A model generated the notes under the pieces. That model ran no database searches and was not told the DNA's origin. It worked only from the letters and a program-made list of their open reading frames with translations. From the NCBI RefSeq assembly GCF_014892575.1, contig NZ_JADBGI010000009.1, positions 124,001-188,000 on the forward strand: a DNA stretch of 64,000 bases, given 5' to 3'. Made by a program: the position numbers and the translations under genes. Positions 34,395-43,100 of this stretch are shown one piece after another. The DNA is from Nocardiopsis coralli. Lineage in GTDB: Bacteria > Actinomycetota > Actinomycetes > Streptosporangiales > Streptosporangiaceae. The first letter of the stretch is position 1. Every line of letters starts with the position of its first letter.

Positions 34395-35385
34395 GGTGGG
34401 CCGGATCATCCATCAGCTCGGCGACGTCGCGTACGCGGTCCACGGCCTGTGCCAGCGCGCGGCTGTGCGACCAGGGCATGAGCGGGCTCTGCGTGAGCCC
34501 TTGGTTCAGGCACCGGGCGAACTCCAGGGCCTGGAACCGGTGAGTGTCTGCCCCCTCTTCCCGGTGCAGGCGCTCGGGCGCGGCCCCGTGGCGGTGCAGC
34601 ACCGCGTCGGTGGCCTGGCCCGTCCCCTCGATCTCGATGCGCCCCGCCGAACCCGTGATCACCGCCCGGGCCACGTCGGGGCGTGAAGCACACGTGAGGG
34701 TGGCCGTGGCCCCGCCGCCCCCGCGCGCCAGCACGGTGGCCAGGGTGTCGACCGTGCGCCCCGGTGCCAGCTGCCGGGCCGCGCCGAGCACGGTCAGTTC
34801 CCCCAGGTACCAGGTGGCCGCCGAGAGCAGGTGTGTTCCCAGCAGCGACAGTGCCCCGCCGCCGCGTTCGGCGTCGAAGAAGGGGTGCGCATGGTCGTGG
34901 TCCAGGCCGGCGCCGAGCTCGGCGTGCACCGAGAGCACCGCCCCGATCGCGCCCTGCTCGACCATGGTCCGTGCCAGGCGCTGCACGGGTACGTGGCGCG
35001 GCGCCGAGCCCTCCATGAGCAGCAGGTCCCGGTCCCGGGCCGCCTGGATCAGCTCTGCCGCCTGCAGGTCGTTGGCGGCCAGCGGTGCGCGCACGAGCAC
35101 GTGTTTGCCCGATTCCAGCGCGGCCAGGGCGTGGGTGTGGTGCCAGGGGTGGGGGGTGGCCACGTACACCGCGTCCACGCCGGGGTCGGTGGCCGGTCCG
35201 GTGCAGCTGCCGTGGGCGGTGGCGGCCCCGTGGGTGCGGGCGAAGGCCTCGGCGCGCGCCGGTGAGCGCGAGCCGACCGCGGCCAGGTGCGCACCGGGCA
35301 CGGTGGCCAGGGCTCGGGCGAAGGCGTGGGCGCTGTGACCGGTTCCGATCAGGCCCCACCGGGGGGAGGGCTCCTGTTGTGCCAT
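34330..35385 (-). CDS. Gfo/Idh/MocA-family oxidoreductase
   Basis: A 351-residue NAD(P)-dependent dehydrogenase. The N-terminal Rossmann motif WGLIGTGHSAHAFARAL is followed by VDAVYVATPHPWHHTHALAALE and GKHVLVRAPLA. The last is unusual: the family normally has EKP where this protein has RAP, so the catalytic lysine is missing. The rest of the family fold (GGGALSLLGTHLL) is conserved. It may act on a sugar or cyclitol, or may have altered chemistry. Confidence 0.85.
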   Translation of the reverse strand: MAQQEPSPRWGLIGTGHSAHAFARALATVPGAHLAAVGSRSPARAEAFARTHGAATAHGSCTGPATDPGVDAVYVATPHPWHHTHALAALESGKHVLVRAPLAANDLQAAELIQAARDRDLLLMEGSAPRHVPVQRLARTMVEQGAIGAVLSVHAELGAGLDHDHAHPFFDAERGGGALSLLGTHLLSAATWYLGELTVLGAARQLAPGRTVDTLATVLARGGGGATATLTCASRPDVARAVITGSAGRIEIEGTGQATDAVLHRHGAAPERLHREEGADTHRFQALEFARCLNQGLTQSPLMPWSHSRALAQAVDRVRDVAELMDDPAHLTGAGRPTGSAGAAHAGGGRR

Positions 35386-35514
35386 GAGGGCATCCTAAAA
35401 ACAGGGCCAACTCGGGTAGGAGAGGGGATGATGCTCGGTTTCACGGCCGGTGGACCGTACTGTGGCCTGGAAACCGGGCCCCGCGGGGCCGCGCGGGAGA
35501 CCGAAGGAGGAGGA

Positions 35515-35901
35515 ATGTCGGAGACGCTCGCCCGGAGACTGGGAGTGCAGGCCGGCGACCGGCTGCTCGTCCTCAACGCCCCCGAGCGTTACTTGCGCTT
35601 GTTGGACCCGCCCTCGGACCTGCACATCGACCTGGGCCCCATCGAGGGCGCGGTCTACGACGACGTGCACCTGTTCACCCTGGACCGGGGCACGGTCGAG
35701 CGGGAGAGTTCGCGGACGTTGGCCGCGGTGGGCCCCGAGACCCGGTTCTGGGTGTGTTATCCGCAGAAGGGCGGCACGATCATCACGGACCTGACCGCCG
35801 ACAAGGGGTGGGACACCTTCGTCGACGCCGGGTGGCACAGCACCGCCCAGGTACCGATCGACTCGGACTGGGCGGCGCTGCGGTTCGAACCCGCGGGCTA
35901 G
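35515..35901 (+). CDS. DUF3052-like protein
   Basis: 128 residues. The pattern LGVQAGDRLLVLNAPERYLRLL, then VHLFTLDRG, then RFWVCYPQKGGTIITDLT and a final SDWAALRFEP is that of a small actinobacterial family of unknown function that I place near DUF3052. AAGGAGGAGGA directly precedes the ATG. Confidence 0.6.
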   Translation: MSETLARRLGVQAGDRLLVLNAPERYLRLLDPPSDLHIDLGPIEGAVYDDVHLFTLDRGTVERESSRTLAAVGPETRFWVCYPQKGGTIITDLTADKGWDTFVDAGWHSTAQVPIDSDWAALRFEPAG

Positions 35902-35912
35902 ACCCCCCCCGT

Positions 35913-36887
35913 TCAGGAGCGCGAGAGCTGGACCGAGCCGCTGACGGTGTCGATCCTGATCTGGGCGTCGGCGTCGGGTGAGGTGTCCACGCCGATCTCG
36001 CGGTCCCCGGAGGTGGAGTCGCCGCTGACGTCGTAGGCGCCCTCGGGCACCTGGGCGCGCACACTGCCGCTGGTGGTCTCCACCGTCAGCATCTGCAGTT
36101 CCTGGCCGCTGTTGATCTCGACGTCGCCGGAGACGCTGGAGAGGTCGGCCTGGGTGAAGTCGCCGACGGTGACGGTGCCGCTGGTGGAGTCGGCCTCCAC
36201 CTCCTGGCCCGCGTAGCCGGACAGGTCCACCTCGCCGGAGGTGGTGGTGGCCCGGGCGCGCTCTCCCTCACCGGTGGCGCTGATGTCGCCGCTGGTGGTC
36301 TCGGCCTCGACGGAGCCCTGCACGTCGGTCAGTTCCAGGCGTCCGGAGACCGCCTCGGCGCTCACCTCGCCCTGGTGGTCGGCCACGGTGATGTCGCCGC
36401 TGGTGGTGGAGGCGCGCAGTTGGCCCTGCAGTCCGGAGGACTCGACGGGGCCGCTGATGGTGGTGACCTCCAGGTCGGTGTCGGCGGGCACGGTGATCTC
36501 GTAGTCGGCCGAGCAGGTGGCGAAGAACAGGCCCGGTCCGGTGCAGCCGGCCTCCACCTGCACGCCGTCGCCGGATTCGGTGACCGATTCGTCGACCCCG
36601 CGCAGGGGGCTGGTGCTGAGCGTGCGCTCGACCTGGACCTCTTCGACGTCGGCGGTGACGATGCGCACCGATCCGCTGGTGCGGTTGTCGATCTGGACGC
36701 GGGATCCGGCGTCGAAGGTGTCGGAGGCCTGCTCGCGGGTCACTGCGACGTTGCCCAGCACCGACAGGACCGTGGCCGCCACCAGGGCCAGGGCCAGCAG
36801 CCCGCCCAGGAACAGCCACAGGCCCACGCGCGAGCGGCGCGGTTCCTTGCTGGAGGAGGCGTAGAGTCCTCGGGCCTTGAAAGTCAC
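35913..36887 (-). CDS. DUF4097-family membrane-anchored beta-repeat protein
   Basis: 324 residues. A basic cytoplasmic N-terminus and one transmembrane segment (about 23-45, LWLFLGGLLALALVAATVL) precede a long extracytoplasmic beta-helix-like domain. That domain repeats TTSGDI/STSGTV-type units every 20-25 residues (seven or more copies), the hallmark of DUF4097 adhesin-like domains. It is the last gene of the kinase-regulator operon, 54 bp after the response regulator, so it may act in envelope sensing. Function unproven. Confidence 0.8.
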   Translation of the reverse strand: MTFKARGLYASSSKEPRRSRVGLWLFLGGLLALALVAATVLSVLGNVAVTREQASDTFDAGSRVQIDNRTSGSVRIVTADVEEVQVERTLSTSPLRGVDESVTESGDGVQVEAGCTGPGLFFATCSADYEITVPADTDLEVTTISGPVESSGLQGQLRASTTSGDITVADHQGEVSAEAVSGRLELTDVQGSVEAETTSGDISATGEGERARATTTSGEVDLSGYAGQEVEADSTSGTVTVGDFTQADLSSVSGDVEINSGQELQMLTVETTSGSVRAQVPEGAYDVSGDSTSGDREIGVDTSPDADAQIRIDTVSGSVQLSRS

Positions 36888-36941
36888 GTCGTTCCCCTTC
36901 TGTGTGGAGGTGTGTGTTGCCTCCGTCTGTGTTCGGTGTGT

Positions 36942-37646
36942 TCAGAGCCGGTCGGCGCCGCGCAGGAAGCGCAGGACGGCCTGCACCCGGCGGTGGTCGT
37001 GGTCGTCCTGGTTCAGGTCGAGCTTGGTGAAGATCGAGCGGATGTGCTTTTCCACGGCGCGTTCGGTGATGGACAGTTCCACGGCAATGCCAGCGTTGTT
37101 GAGCCCCTGGGCCATGACCTCCAGGACCTCGTTCTCGCGCGGGGTCAGGGCCTCCAGGGCGCTGTCGCGGTTGCGGCTGAGCAGTTGGGTCACCACCTCG
37201 GGGTCGATGGCGGCGCCGCCCTCGGCGACCCGGCGCAGGGTGGCCAGGAACTCCTCGATGTCTGCGACGCGGTCCTTGAGCAGGTATCCGACCTTGGTGG
37301 ATCCGGCTCCGAGCAGGTCGGCGGCGTAGCGGCTGACCACGTGCTGGGACAGCAGCAGGACCGCCACGTGGGGGTGTTCGCGGCGGATGCGGACCGCGGC
37401 CTCGATGCCTTCCTCGGAGTAGGTGGGGGGCATGCGGATGTCGATCAGGCACAGGTCCACGCGCGGGTGGTCGGCGACCGAGGCCAGCAGCGCGTCGGCG
37501 TCGCCCACCTGGTCGAGGATGTGCACCCCTGATTCGGCCAGGAGCAGGGCCATGCCGCCGCGCAGCAGGACCGAGTCCTCGGCGATGATGACGCGGGGTC
37601 CGCTGTTGTTGTCGGCGGGTGCGGGGTGGTCGGTGTGGCCGTGCAC
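36942..37646 (-). CDS. NarL/LuxR-family response regulator
   Basis: 234 residues: receiver domain (about 17-135) with phosphoacceptor in LCLIDIRMPP and switch residues in VLLLSQ and GYLLKDR, then a LuxR-type HTH (TPRENEVLEVMAQGLNNAGIA). GTG start with GGGAGG 9 nt upstream, 3 nt after the kinase stop. Partner of the kinase encoded upstream. Confidence 0.92.
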   Translation of the reverse strand: MHGHTDHPAPADNNSGPRVIIAEDSVLLRGGMALLLAESGVHILDQVGDADALLASVADHPRVDLCLIDIRMPPTYSEEGIEAAVRIRREHPHVAVLLLSQHVVSRYAADLLGAGSTKVGYLLKDRVADIEEFLATLRRVAEGGAAIDPEVVTQLLSRNRDSALEALTPRENEVLEVMAQGLNNAGIAVELSITERAVEKHIRSIFTKLDLNQDDHDHRRVQAVLRFLRGADRL

Positions 37647-37649
37647 TGC

Positions 37650-39005
37650 TCATGCCTCCCACGGGATGTCTGCGGTCAGGACGGTTCCCCCGCCCTGCGG
37701 GGTGCCCACGATCAGGTGTCCGTCGACGGCGTCGACGCGGTCCCAGAGCCCGTACAGGCCGGTGCCGTTCTCGGGGTCGGCTCCCCCGACGCCGTCGTCG
37801 GTGATGCTCACGCGCAGCAGGGCGCGCTGGGGGCGTGTGCTCTCGATACGGCGGGCGTGGATGCTGACGTGTTCGGCGCCGGCGTGTTTGGCGACGTTGG
37901 CCAGGGCCTCGCAGACCACGTAGTAGGCCACGCCCTCGGCGCGTTTGGAGGGGCGCTCCTCCAGGTCCACGTGCAGGCGGACCGGGACGGGGGCGCGTTC
38001 GGCGGCCACGGGCAGGGCCGAGGTCAGGCCGTGGTCGGTCAGGACCTTGGGGTGCAGGCCGCGGGCGACCTGGCGCAGGTCGTCCATGACCTCGCGGGAG
38101 TCCTGTTGGGCCTGGGTGATCAGTTCCAGTGCCCGGTCGGGGTCCGATCCCACGCGGGCGCGTGCGCGGGTCAGGGTCAGGGTGAGTGCGAGCAGGCGTT
38201 GTTGTGCGCCGTCGTGCAGGTCGCGTTCGATGCGGCGCCGTTCGGCCTCGGCGGCGTCGACCATGCGCAGGCGGCTGTCCTGGACGTGCATCAGGCGCCG
38301 GCGTACGCGGGCCTCGGGCGCTTCCAGGAGCAGGGTGCGGTGCAGGTACATCTCCGAGTCCACGACCAGGGGTGCCAGGCGGATGCCGGCCAGGGCGGCG
38401 AGCGGGGCGAGCAGCATCAGGGCCAGGGGCCACCACAGGTCGGCGCCCTCGGCCCCGCGGCCCAGGACCACGACCAGGCCCAGCAGTGCTCCCAGGGCCG
38501 AGGCTGCGCCGCAGACCACGAGTACGACGGTGGTGCCGGCCAGGAGCAGTCCGTGCAGGCCGGCGACGGTGCTGTAGACGACCATGGACCAGGCGCGAGC
38601 GCCGAAGAGGAAGCGCCAGGTGCGCATCAGGGGTCCTGAGGCGGGCAGCGGGTCGGGGGTGTCGGCCTCCACGATGCCGAAGACGGTGTCGAGGCGGTCG
38701 CGTTGGATGCGGCAGGCCAGGCGGGCGGTGAGGGTGGCCAGTACGCACAGCAGGGCGGCCAGGGCCAGGACCTCCCACGACAGGGTGGGGAGCATGCCCA
38801 GTTCGGTGCTCCAGGGCAGCCAGGGGCGGGCGAAGGTCAGCACCAGGGCGGTCACGGCGGCGGCCAGCATCAGGGCGGGCAGGAGGTAGAACACTCCCAG
38901 CGGCAGTGACGTCAGAAGGTGCAGGACCTCCACGGCGCGTTGGCGCCAGGCGGTCCCGGTACCCGGGGCCACCGGTGGTGCGGTGTCGGTGTCATGGCTG
39001 CTCAC
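37650..39005 (-). CDS. sensor histidine kinase, DesK/HPK7-type
   Basis: 451 residues. Two pairs of membrane segments (about 30-110 and 140-215) flank a short loop. They are followed by the dimerisation/phosphoacceptor helix ERRRIERDLHDGAQQRL and a HATPase_c domain (CEALANVAKHAG, DDGVGG, GTGLYGLWDRV). No large external sensor domain, so it probably senses membrane state or a small ligand. Start GTG 39005. Operon with the response regulator and DUF4097 protein. Confidence 0.9.
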   Translation of the reverse strand: MSSHDTDTAPPVAPGTGTAWRQRAVEVLHLLTSLPLGVFYLLPALMLAAAVTALVLTFARPWLPWSTELGMLPTLSWEVLALAALLCVLATLTARLACRIQRDRLDTVFGIVEADTPDPLPASGPLMRTWRFLFGARAWSMVVYSTVAGLHGLLLAGTTVVLVVCGAASALGALLGLVVVLGRGAEGADLWWPLALMLLAPLAALAGIRLAPLVVDSEMYLHRTLLLEAPEARVRRRLMHVQDSRLRMVDAAEAERRRIERDLHDGAQQRLLALTLTLTRARARVGSDPDRALELITQAQQDSREVMDDLRQVARGLHPKVLTDHGLTSALPVAAERAPVPVRLHVDLEERPSKRAEGVAYYVVCEALANVAKHAGAEHVSIHARRIESTRPQRALLRVSITDDGVGGADPENGTGLYGLWDRVDAVDGHLIVGTPQGGGTVLTADIPWEA

Positions 39006-39179
39006 GTTCTCAAATCTAGGCTTCGTGGCGCTTCGGGATCGATCCCACCACCACGTGGATGCGGGGTAGTGCGACCACCACCGCGGGCCGGGGTGCGCTC
39101 GTGTGGTGGGAACCATGGCGGTGTCGCGGTGCGTTGGCCGGGCGTGGCGGACGAAGGGGTGCGGGTGCAGGAGCAGGGT

Positions 39180-40106
39180 GTGAGCGGGGCGGGGCCGCGG
39201 GTGCGGTGGGTGCGCGGTTGGTGGGCGCCGGCGGCGGTGGCGGCGGCCGCGTTGACGTGTTGGGGTGCGGCCGTGCTGGGGGTCTTCGCCGCCCTGTGGG
39301 TGGTGCCCCCGGTGTGGGAGGCGGCCGGCGGCCCCGGTGGGCAGGCGGGGCGCACGGCCTGGGTGGTCGGTGTGTGCGCGGTGCTGGTGGTGGTGGCCGC
39401 TGGTGTGTTGCAGTTCGTTCCGCGGGCGTTGGGCGCCCGGGCGCCGCTGCGTACCTCGTTGGTGCTGTTGGCCGTGGCGGTGCCGGTCGGCGGTGTGGCG
39501 GTGCGCGACGAGGAACCGGCGGCGTTGGCGCTGGTGGGTGTGGCCGTGCTGGTGTGGTCCTTCGTGGTGGGGCGGTGGTCGCTGGCCCGGCGCCGCATGT
39601 TCTGGCGGGCCCCGGTGGCGTTGGCTGGGTTCGCGGCCACGGTCGCGGTGTTGTGGTGGGTGCTGCCGCAGTCCGACGGGGCCTGGACGGGCGCGCCCCA
39701 GCAGGAGGACGTGCTGGGCGCTGCGGTGCTGGAGCACCCCGAGTGGGAGCCGGCGGGGCTGGCCGAGCACGAGGGGGTCCAGGAGGTGCACCTGGTCTAT
39801 GCGCACGAGGGCGGGGCCCGGTTGCGGGTGCACACCCACGAGGGGGTCTCGGCGCCGACGTTGGGGTGCGCCGAGGCCGAGGCGGGCACGTGCGAGCAGG
39901 TGGACACGATGGTGGTGCGCCAGGACGAGGAGGACCCCGAACGCGTGGCCGACGTGCGTATGCCCTCCGAACAGGGCGGTGTGGTGCTGTTGCGCTGGGA
40001 GGGGGCCCAGGAGGGGCCCCAGCCGCTCACCGAGCTGGCGGCCCAGGTGCGCCCGGCCGGTGCGGGTGATGCCGGGGAGCTGGAGGATCTGCCCGAGCCC
40101 GGCTGA
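39180..40106 (+). CDS. membrane protein of unknown function
   Basis: About 308 residues, not recognised. Four hydrophobic segments (about residues 15-45, 62-85, 95-115 and 140-160) are followed by a C-terminal soluble domain of about 140 residues. That domain is acidic with one pair of cysteines (GCAEAEAGTCEQ), so it is probably extracytoplasmic. The start is uncertain: GTG 39180 has AGGAGCAGG upstream; GTG 39159 or 39165 are alternatives. It is divergent from the kinase operon and may be a target or partner of that system. Confidence 0.6.
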   Translation: MSGAGPRVRWVRGWWAPAAVAAAALTCWGAAVLGVFAALWVVPPVWEAAGGPGGQAGRTAWVVGVCAVLVVVAAGVLQFVPRALGARAPLRTSLVLLAVAVPVGGVAVRDEEPAALALVGVAVLVWSFVVGRWSLARRRMFWRAPVALAGFAATVAVLWWVLPQSDGAWTGAPQQEDVLGAAVLEHPEWEPAGLAEHEGVQEVHLVYAHEGGARLRVHTHEGVSAPTLGCAEAEAGTCEQVDTMVVRQDEEDPERVADVRMPSEQGGVVLLRWEGAQEGPQPLTELAAQVRPAGAGDAGELEDLPEPG

Positions 40107-40188
40107 GGCCGCGGGTGGGACCGGGGAGGACGGTCTTTGGTCCCTTCATCAGGGCGGCGGGGGCGGTTAGCCTGGGCGCATGTACGGG

Positions 40189-40235
40189 CCGCGGGCCGGT
40201 CCCTGCCACTATCCCTGGCAGGGGCCGGCCCGCGG
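40189..40235. terminator. 20-bp hairpin between convergent genes
   Basis: Arms CCGCGGGCCGG and CCCTGCCA pair with their complements, joined by one T-G wobble; the loop is 7 nt. It serves the membrane-protein gene and the convergent DUF397 gene; no T run. Confidence 0.8.
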
Positions 40236-40253
40236 TGCGTGTGGGGGTGTGTC

Positions 40254-40421
40254 TCAGGCGCGCAGCGTGTGCAGGAGCGCGTTCCACTCGGTGGCGGGCA
40301 CGCTCAGGTGGCCCAGGGTGCGGTGCTGGGTGTCGCGCACGTGCGTGGTGGGGCCTTCGGCGACCTCCACGCAGTTGCCTCCGCCGCCGTCGCTGTAGCT
40401 GGACTTGTGCCAGTCGTTCAT
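40254..40421 (-). CDS. DUF397 protein
   Basis: 55 residues with the family core WHKSSYSDGGGGNCVEVAE and a C-terminal WNALLHTLR. DUF397 proteins are small partners of XRE/DUF5753 regulators in actinomycetes. They act as co-regulators and in some cases as antitoxin-like partners (Scr1/Scr2). Its ATG overlaps the stop of the XRE gene (ATGA), so the pair is translationally coupled. Confidence 0.9.
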   Translation of the reverse strand: MNDWHKSSYSDGGGGNCVEVAEGPTTHVRDTQHRTLGHLSVPATEWNALLHTLRA

Positions 40422-41227
40422 GTGCTCGGTCGCTCCTTTTCGATGCGTCGGATCAGCTCGAGCGTGGCCTGGGTGGACAGGGCCTCGGCCTGCATCGCCC
40501 CGAAGAGGGTGTAGGCCTGGCTGATCTGTTCCTGTTCGTCCACGATCTGGCCCCCCAGTGCGTTTTCCAGGTAGAGCACCGATCTCCGTGCATCCAAGGA
40601 GGCCAGACGGAATGGCGCGCACAACCCGGGGTTGTCCGTCAGAGGAAGGGCTTGGAGTCGGATCGTACCGCTCTCGATGAGGAAGGTGATCCATTTCAGC
40701 TGATCGGCGAGAATCTCCGGTGAACCTATGGGGCGGCTCAGGACATTTTCGTCCACGACGAGCCAGAGAAAGGTTCCTCGTCGGCGAATGTCCTCCAGTC
40801 GTGAGGTTCGTGCCCGCACGAGGCCTTCGATCTGTTCGGTGTCCGAATGGGGGTGGCGTGCCCGGATCAGGGTGCGTGCGTAGTCGGCGGTCTGCACGAT
40901 GCCGGGGATCAGCACCGACTGGTACTCGCGGATGTGGCGGGCCTTGTGCTCCAGGGCCAGGGCGTCGCGGAAGTGCTCGGGTACGGCGCCCTCGCGCAGG
41001 GTGTCCTTCCAAAAACGCACGAGTTCGCCCTCGGTAGCGAACAGCTCGTCCATTTTGTCGACCTGGGGGCGGTTTGCCACCCGTGTGGCGCGTTCGATGT
41101 GCCCGACCATCCCACCGGTCACGCCCAGACGTTTTCCGAGCCGGGACTGGGAGAATCCGTGTTCCACACGGAGTCTGCGTATCTCCGCACCGAAGGGGCG
41201 CCACTTCGCGGCCGTGTTCTGCGTCAT
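40418..41227 (-). CDS. XRE-family regulator with DUF5753 domain (WhiJ-like)
   Basis: 269 residues: N-terminal HTH (about 12-70, FGAEIRRLRVEHGFSQSRLGKRLGV) and C-terminal DUF5753 (about 85-262, including YQSVLIPGIVQTADYARTL). WhiJ-like proteins control development-linked genes in Streptomyces together with a DUF397 partner and an AbaA-type ATPase, and all three genes are present here. The TTTAAT hexamer ends 6 bp before the ATG, so the mRNA may be leaderless. Its base composition is visibly less GC-rich than its neighbours, common for this family. Confidence 0.9.
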   Translation of the reverse strand: MTQNTAAKWRPFGAEIRRLRVEHGFSQSRLGKRLGVTGGMVGHIERATRVANRPQVDKMDELFATEGELVRFWKDTLREGAVPEHFRDALALEHKARHIREYQSVLIPGIVQTADYARTLIRARHPHSDTEQIEGLVRARTSRLEDIRRRGTFLWLVVDENVLSRPIGSPEILADQLKWITFLIESGTIRLQALPLTDNPGLCAPFRLASLDARRSVLYLENALGGQIVDEQEQISQAYTLFGAMQAEALSTQATLELIRRIEKERPST

Positions 41228-41421
41228 GGAAACATTAAACGACGGAATGCGACTGCCCACTACTGGATGCTGCGACAAAGGACAGTTTTTTTGTTTTCGT
41301 GGCTCGGCCGAGGCGGGCGCTGTACACAGTCCTGAGCGGGTGCACTCGCCCAGGGTGTGCACCGCGCACCGCCACGGGGGCCGGTCGAACGGCCCACCTC
41401 CACACGAAAGAGGCACACACC

Positions 41422-41868
41422 GTGCGTTCCACCTCGGCCGACCTCACGTTGCCCCGCCGGGTGCGGGTCGCCGGCCCCCACCGGTCGGCCCTGTTGTGCG
41501 GCAGCGCTCCGACCCAGGTGCGCCTGGCCCGGCAGTGGGCTCAGGCGGCCTCGGGGCGCGGGCCCGAGCAGGCCGCCGACCTGTCCTTGGTGGTCAGCGA
41601 GCTGGTGAGCAACGCGCTGCGCCACACCCGTTCGGGCGAGCCGGGAGGGACGGTGCGCGTGGAGATCGAACGCCTGGAGTGCGGGTTCGTCGTGGCCGTG
41701 ACCGACGCGGGCCCGCCGCCGGGGGTGGAGTCGATGCCGTTCCCGCGCACGGATCCGGGGTGTGCGGGGTTGGGGCTGCGTGTGGTGGAGGCGCTCTCGG
41801 TGTGCTGGGACTGGTACGGCAACGCCGGGCAGCCGCTGACCGTGCGTGCGCTGCTCTACGAGGGGTGA
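41422..41868 (+). CDS. ATP-binding anti-sigma-factor-like protein (HATPase_c, RsbW/AbaA-type)
   Basis: A 148-residue GHKL ATPase. N-box SELVSNALRHTRSG, G1 box DAGPPPGVE and G2 box GCAGLGLRVVEAL are visible, with a small size and no histidine-kinase dimerisation helix. Divergent from the WhiJ-like/DUF397 pair and completing that module. GTG 41422 has AAAGAGG 8 nt upstream. Whether it phosphorylates an anti-anti-sigma factor cannot be told. Confidence 0.85.
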   Translation: MRSTSADLTLPRRVRVAGPHRSALLCGSAPTQVRLARQWAQAASGRGPEQAADLSLVVSELVSNALRHTRSGEPGGTVRVEIERLECGFVVAVTDAGPPPGVESMPFPRTDPGCAGLGLRVVEALSVCWDWYGNAGQPLTVRALLYEG

Positions 41869-41909
41869 ACCGTGCGCGCGGGTGCGCGCACGGCTCGGGG
41901 CCGGGGTGT

Positions 41910-42905
41910 TCAGCCGTCCACGTGGGCCAGGAAGTCCACCAGGGCCTCGTTGACCTGGTGGGGGCGCTCCTGCTGGGTCCAGTGCCCGCACCCGGGCAGG
42001 GTGTGCTGGGCGTGCAGCTTCGGTGCGATCAGGTGCAGGGACTCGCGCAGCTGCGAGACCCCGTGCAGGGCGGTGACCATGTCCAGGTCCCCGACCATGT
42101 ACAGGGACGGCACGTCGATGGTGGCCCCGGCGAAGGGCGACATCAGGCCCTGGTTGCGTTCGATGTTGCGGTACCAGTTCAGGGGCCCGGTGAAGGCGCG
42201 CTCGCCGTGGTGGGAGAAGTCGTCGGCGAAGGCGGCCACGTCCTGGGCGTCCAACCAGTCGGGCAGACAGGCGGGCTCGGGCATGGTGTCGAGCAGCTCC
42301 AGGCCCTCGGGCACCACCCAGGGCACCGGCTTGTCCAGGGCCGGGTTGTCGCCCGAGCCGCCGATGAGGATGCGGCGCACCGTGGCGGCCGGGTCGGCCG
42401 CCAGCTGGGCGTCGACCACACCGGGCTCCTGGAACCGGACCTGGTAGAAGCCCTCCCCGTAGGTCCTGCGGGTCACCGAGGGCGGGGGCATGAACGCGGG
42501 CGGGGCCGGGGGGACGCTGAGCCCGGCCACCGCGCGCACCACGTCCGGGCGCATCATGGCCCCGGACCAGGCCACGGGTGCGCCCCAGTCGTGGCCCACC
42601 ACCACGGCCTGCTCCTCCCCCAGCGCCCTGATGAGGCCGACGAGGTCGCCCACCAGGTGGGGCAGGGTGTAGTCCTCGATGCGTTCGGGGCTGTGGCTGG
42701 AGCCGTAGCCGCGCTGGTCGGGGGCCACGACGCGGTAGCCGGCCCCGGCCAGGGCGGCGAACTGGTGGCGCCAGGAGTACCAGCTCTCGGGGAAGCCGTG
42801 CAGGAGCACCACCAGGGGCCCGCTGCCCTGCTCGGCCACGTGCAGGTCGAGCCCGCCCACGTCGACGGTGCTGTGTGTGATGCGGCTCGTGTCGCCGGTG
42901 CTCAA
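41910..42905 (-). CDS. alpha/beta hydrolase, epoxide-hydrolase-like
   Basis: 331 residues. The HGFPESWYSWRHQ oxyanion motif, nucleophile elbow GHDWGAPVA (aspartate nucleophile) and catalytic histidine in GCGHWTQQERP are those of soluble epoxide hydrolases. TTG 42905 has GAAGGGA upstream. It probably opens epoxides to diols; natural substrate unknown. Confidence 0.85.
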   Translation of the reverse strand: MSTGDTSRITHSTVDVGGLDLHVAEQGSGPLVVLLHGFPESWYSWRHQFAALAGAGYRVVAPDQRGYGSSHSPERIEDYTLPHLVGDLVGLIRALGEEQAVVVGHDWGAPVAWSGAMMRPDVVRAVAGLSVPPAPPAFMPPPSVTRRTYGEGFYQVRFQEPGVVDAQLAADPAATVRRILIGGSGDNPALDKPVPWVVPEGLELLDTMPEPACLPDWLDAQDVAAFADDFSHHGERAFTGPLNWYRNIERNQGLMSPFAGATIDVPSLYMVGDLDMVTALHGVSQLRESLHLIAPKLHAQHTLPGCGHWTQQERPHQVNEALVDFLAHVDG

Positions 42906-43010
42906 CGCCGGGTCCCTTCTGTCGTGCTCCGCCCGCTCGTGCGGGGCCGTGCGGCAGACCCTAGAGGCCCGGGGCCGGAGGGGGTCGGGCGGGGCGGCCA
43001 CAGCGCGGCG

Positions 43011-43048
43011 TCTCATATCAAGAGATGCGGATCTCACGTGAAGAGATG
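43011..43048. promoter_or_regulatory. two MarR-like operator repeats upstream of the methyltransferase
   Basis: TCTCATATCAAGAGATG (43011-43027) and TCTCACGTGAAGAGATG (43032-43048) are direct repeats spaced exactly 21 bp. Each is an imperfect palindrome TCTC-N7-GAGA. They stand 53-90 bp before the methyltransferase ATG. A MarR-family gene follows that gene, so they are likely its operators. Confidence 0.6.
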
Positions 43049-43100
43049 GAGGTGCTAAGGTCGGGCCGCTCGCAGACCTCCACCAGAAAAGGGGCGGACC

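Noticed and set aside
40180..40398. Plus-strand frame starting ATG TAC GGG after a promoter-like TTAGCC.
   Set aside because: It reads straight through the 20-bp terminator stem and antisense to the DUF397 gene; no Shine-Dalgarno.
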